DNA of 64,000 bases from NCBI RefSeq assembly GCF_000428945.1, contig NZ_AUAX01000016.1, forward strand, positions 62,001 to 126,000. Direction: 5' to 3'. This DNA comes from Hamadaea tsunoensis DSM 44101 (lineage in GTDB: Bacteria > Actinomycetota > Actinomycetes > Mycobacteriales > Micromonosporaceae). Made by a program: the position numbers and the translations under genes. Every line of letters begins with the position of its first letter. Positions within the stretch are counted from its first letter, which is position 1. Positions 61,447 to 64,000 of the stretch are shown here, one piece after another. Under the pieces are notes generated by a model that searched no databases, was not told the origin of the DNA, and was given only the letters and a program-made list of their open reading frames with translations.

Positions 61447-61839
61447 ATGTCCCTGAACGTACCCACCGCCGTGCTGGAACGGGCCGAGGCCGGAGCCGTC
61501 GGCGACGACGAGTTCATGGCCGTCGTCCGGGAGTCCCTGCCGTACGCCTGGAGCGTCGTCGGCCGGGCCGTCGCCGCCCAGCGGGTCAGCCCGGACCGGG
61601 TCGGCGAGCACGAGGTGCCGCCGCCGAGCGAGACCGAGCGCGGGCAACTGCTGCGCGCGCTGGCCAGCGATGCCATCCGCGGCGGCCTGGAGCGCCACTT
61701 CGGCGTCAAGCTCGCCTTCCAGAACTGCCACCGGGTCGCGGCCTTCGATCCGTCGCTGGTGGACGGTCCGGCGTACCGGGCGTTCGTGTCGCCGCGCGGG
61801 CAGCTGCTGAACCAGTCGCCGGAGCTGCGGGACTGCTGA
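61447..61839 (+). CDS. SCO5389-family protein
   Basis: 130 residues. Features of the family as I recall them: SLNVPTAVLERAEAG at the start, VVRESLPYAWSVVGRAV and FQNCHRVAAFDPSLVDGPAYRAFVSPRGQLLNQSPELRDC at the end. Cytoplasmic, helical, no enzyme motif. Always next to a CooC-like ATPase in this neighbourhood type, suggesting a functional pair. ATG 61447 with GAGGAGAA upstream; the upstream gap holds the 14-bp repeat array. Confidence 0.8.
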   Translation: MSLNVPTAVLERAEAGAVGDDEFMAVVRESLPYAWSVVGRAVAAQRVSPDRVGEHEVPPPSETERGQLLRALASDAIRGGLERHFGVKLAFQNCHRVAAFDPSLVDGPAYRAFVSPRGQLLNQSPELRDC

Positions 61840-61844
61840 CGGTA

Positions 61845-61879
61845 CGCGGGTGGCCGTCCGTCGGGGCGGCCACCCCGCG
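61845..61879 (+). terminator. Hairpin after the SCO5389-like gene
   Basis: CGCGGGTGGCCG (61845-61856) pairs with CGGCCACCCCGCG (61867-61879) with a single bulged G. It begins 6 bp past the stop codon. Confidence 0.7.
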
Positions 61880-61988
61880 GCGGTCCGCCGGCACGGACCG
61901 AGCGGCCAGGAAGGGCTGACCGTCCACGCGATCCCCGCCAGGCTATCGGCCCTACCGTCCGTCCACTCGTGACGGTCAGACTCGGGGC

Positions 61989-64000
61989 ATGATACGAGCG
62001 GCCGCCCGGTGGATCAGCACGCGCAGCGTACCGTTGGTCAGCGCCGGGACGGTGCTGGTGTGGTCGATCCTGTGGCTGCCCCCGATCCTCGACCTGGTGG
62101 CCGGCTGGTTCCCCGCCCGCGGGATGGGGCTCGCCCTGGACTGGGTACGCGGACTCGGCCCGGTCGGCCTCGCGACGGCCACCTTCACCTGGCTGGACGG
62201 CATGCGCCGGAAGTTCCTGCGGAGCCGGCTGCGGGCGGAGACCTCGGTGGACGGCTCCGACGTCGAACGGCCGGACGAGCTCGAAGCGGTGGTCGGGGCG
62301 CTGCTGGGGACCGGGGCCGCCCAGGGCGCGACCGTCGGCCTGACGACCGGCCTGCACGGGGCGGGCGGCTTCGGCAAGACGACGCTGGCCCGGATGGTGT
62401 CGGCCGATCCCCGGGTACGCCGCCGGTTCGCCGGCGACGTCATCTGGGTGACGCTGGGGCGCGACGTGATCGGCAACGGCGCCCTGGCCGCCAAGGTCAA
62501 CGAGGTCACGCTGCAGGCCGGGCCGCCGGACACGGTGGCCGCTTCGACGGACGCCCGGGAGGCCGGCAGGCAGCTGGCCTACGTGCTGGAGAACGGGCCG
62601 CCCCGGCTGATCGTCATCGACGACGTGTGGCTGCTGCGGCAGCTGGAACCGTTCCTGGCCGGCGGGCGGCACTGCGCCCGGCTGGTGACCACCCGCAATC
62701 CCGATCTGATGGTCGGCCGGGGCGCGGCCGTCGAGGTCGACCAGATGACCGAGGCCCAGGCCCGCCGGCTGCTGCTGAGCGGGCTCGGCGGGACGATCGA
62801 CCGGCCGGTCCAGGACACCCTGCTCGCGGCGACCGGCCGGTGGCCGCTGCTGCTGGGGCTGGTCAACAAGATCCTGGCCAGCGCGGAGCGCACCGGCGTC
62901 ACGGATCTGTCGGCGTACGCGGCGCAGTTGTGCGGGCGCATCGAGACGCGCGGACCGGGCGCGATCGACGCGGTCGGCGGTGGGACGGCCGCGGACCTCG
63001 ACGTCGGCGATCCACGGCAGCGCGCGGACGCGGTGCAGGCGACGGTCGCGGCGAGTACGGGCCTGCTGGGCCCCGACGAACTGGAGCGCCTGCGGGAGCT
63101 GGCGGTGTTCGCCGAGGACGAGTCCATCCCGGTCGACCTGATCGGGCGGCTCTGGGCGGCCACCGCCGACCTGGCCGAGATCGACACGCGCACGCTGCTG
63201 CGCCGGCTGGCCGAGCTCGGCCTGATCACGCTGAACGCCGAGCAGGGCGGCCGGGTCGCCCAGCACGACGTCCTGCGCGACTACCTGCGCGGCGAGCTCG
63301 CGCCCGAGGTGCTCGCCCGGCTGCACACCCGCCTGCTGGAGATCGTCGCCGCCGACCTGCCGCGGGCCGAGGACGGCGGGACGGCCTGGTGGCGGCTCGA
63401 TGCGCAGCACCGCTACCTGTGGGATCACGTCGTGGAGCACCTGCGCGACGCGGACGGCCCGGCGGCGGCCGAGCGGCTCGCCACCGACCTGCGCTGGGCG
63501 ATCCTGCGCCTGCTGCGCAACGGGCCGGAGGCTCCCCAGGCGGACCTGCTCACCGCGGGCACCGAGCGGTCGGTCCGCATGCGCCGCATCTGGACGCAGA
63601 GCGCCCACCTGCTCGGGCGTACGCGGTCGTTCTCCGGGCTGGCCGACATCACCGTCGCCGTGCTCGCGACCGATCCCGACTGGGCGCCGCAGGCCACGAC
63701 GATCAACATCGGCGCCCCGGACCGGCCGCGGCTGCGGCCCCGCGATCTCCTGCCCGCTCCGGCGCCCGCCGTCCGGATGGTCCACGCGAACTTCGCCAAC
63801 CTCGTGTACGCCGTCCGCATCGCACCCGACGGCGGCTGGCTCGCCGCGGCCGGGGACTGGCACGTACGCCTCTGGGATGCCGCGACGGGCGTCGACCGGG
63901 GCGTCCTGCACTACCCCGACGGCCGCGTACGCTCGATGCGGATCGCGCCCGACGGCACCTGGATCGCCACCGGCCACTCCGACGGATCCGCCCGCACCTG
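61989..64000 (+). CDS. STAND NTPase: membrane helices, NB-ARC, WD40 (cut by window end)
   Basis: Open from ATG 61989 to the window edge (670 codons, no stop), so the 3' end is missing. Two hydrophobic helices lie in the first 75 residues (LVSAGTVLVWSILWLPPILD and a second around 50-72). The NB-ARC ATPase follows: P-loop HGAGGFGKTTLARM (about 123-136), Walker B LIVIDDVW (about 206), ARLVTTRN sensor, then a winged-helix and helical region. WD40 repeats begin near residue 606 (VRIAPDGGWLAAAGDWHVRLWD). STAND proteins act as signalling switches that oligomerise on ligand binding; here the N-terminal helices would tie it to the membrane. Role unknown. Confidence 0.85.
   Translation, partial: MIRAAARWISTRSVPLVSAGTVLVWSILWLPPILDLVAGWFPARGMGLALDWVRGLGPVGLATATFTWLDGMRRKFLRSRLRAETSVDGSDVERPDELEAVVGALLGTGAAQGATVGLTTGLHGAGGFGKTTLARMVSADPRVRRRFAGDVIWVTLGRDVIGNGALAAKVNEVTLQAGPPDTVAASTDAREAGRQLAYVLENGPPRLIVIDDVWLLRQLEPFLAGGRHCARLVTTRNPDLMVGRGAAVEVDQMTEAQARRLLLSGLGGTIDRPVQDTLLAATGRWPLLLGLVNKILASAERTGVTDLSAYAAQLCGRIETRGPGAIDAVGGGTAADLDVGDPRQRADAVQATVAASTGLLGPDELERLRELAVFAEDESIPVDLIGRLWAATADLAEIDTRTLLRRLAELGLITLNAEQGGRVAQHDVLRDYLRGELAPEVLARLHTRLLEIVAADLPRAEDGGTAWWRLDAQHRYLWDHVVEHLRDADGPAAAERLATDLRWAILRLLRNGPEAPQADLLTAGTERSVRMRRIWTQSAHLLGRTRSFSGLADITVAVLATDPDWAPQATTINIGAPDRPRLRPRDLLPAPAPAVRMVHANFANLVYAVRIAPDGGWLAAAGDWHVRLWDAATGVDRGVLHYPDGRVRSMRIAPDGTWIATGHSDGSART

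Noticed and set aside
61422-63977. 851-codon minus-strand open frame at the window end
   Set aside because: Antisense to a continuous plus-strand frame with P-loop, Walker B and WD40 motifs that runs to the window edge.

Overview
The window is high-GC DNA with actinobacterial coding style: GTG/ATG starts, few long gaps, many GTACGC words, Ser/Thr/Pro-rich secreted linkers, and FHA, NarL-type and SCO5389-like families. The gene set and the abundance of CGTACGC fit a soil member of the Micromonosporaceae, but that assignment is inference. I find no rRNA, tRNA, CRISPR array, prophage or complete insertion sequence.

Layout. 0-4.3 kb: an MFS exporter, an ArsR repressor divergent from a quinone oxidoreductase with a repeated operator-like site, and an HD-domain protein. 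4.3-5.25 kb: a gene-free island of nested inverted repeats. 5.25-8.6 kb: a MoxR-type AAA ATPase and VWA pair. 8.8-13.4 kb: a secreted CBM-like protein, a zinc-ribbon membrane protein, and a two-gene unit (small helical protein plus four-helix membrane protein) sharing an unusual FHGD...FHQ motif. 13.7-18.7 kb: a cellulose-degradation spot, with a GH48 enzyme carrying CBM2 and four Calx-beta-like repeats, an aldo/keto reductase, and two CelR/CebR-like operators. 18.9-31 kb: hydrolases, an EF-G-binding-like treble-clef protein, a PP2C-like protein, a MarR/NmrA pair, a Na+/H+ antiporter, an LtrA-like protein and a class A penicillin-binding protein. 31-46 kb: a degenerate inositol-monophosphatase relative, an FHA-ABC transporter, two TetR-controlled divergons, a lipoprotein, an SGNH esterase, a methyltransferase and membrane proteins. 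46-55.4 kb: a large S8 protease, a cyclase-family hydrolase, small membrane proteins and a NarL-type two-component system. 56.4-60.3 kb: a type I sulfatase and its formylglycine-generating enzyme. 60.3-64 kb: a deviant-Walker ATPase with an in-frame 18-bp minisatellite, its SCO5389-like partner, and a STAND (NB-ARC plus WD40) protein cut by the window edge.

The strongest non-gene signals are two families of dispersed structured repeats. One is an 81-bp element (five copies) whose stems are kept by compensatory changes. The other is a 140-175-bp element (four copies) with a hairpin whose sequence changes while pairing is kept. The strongest protein-level signal is the FHGD motif shared between neighbouring genes at 11.2-13.4 kb, which looks like a homotypic-interaction or amyloid-type signalling motif.
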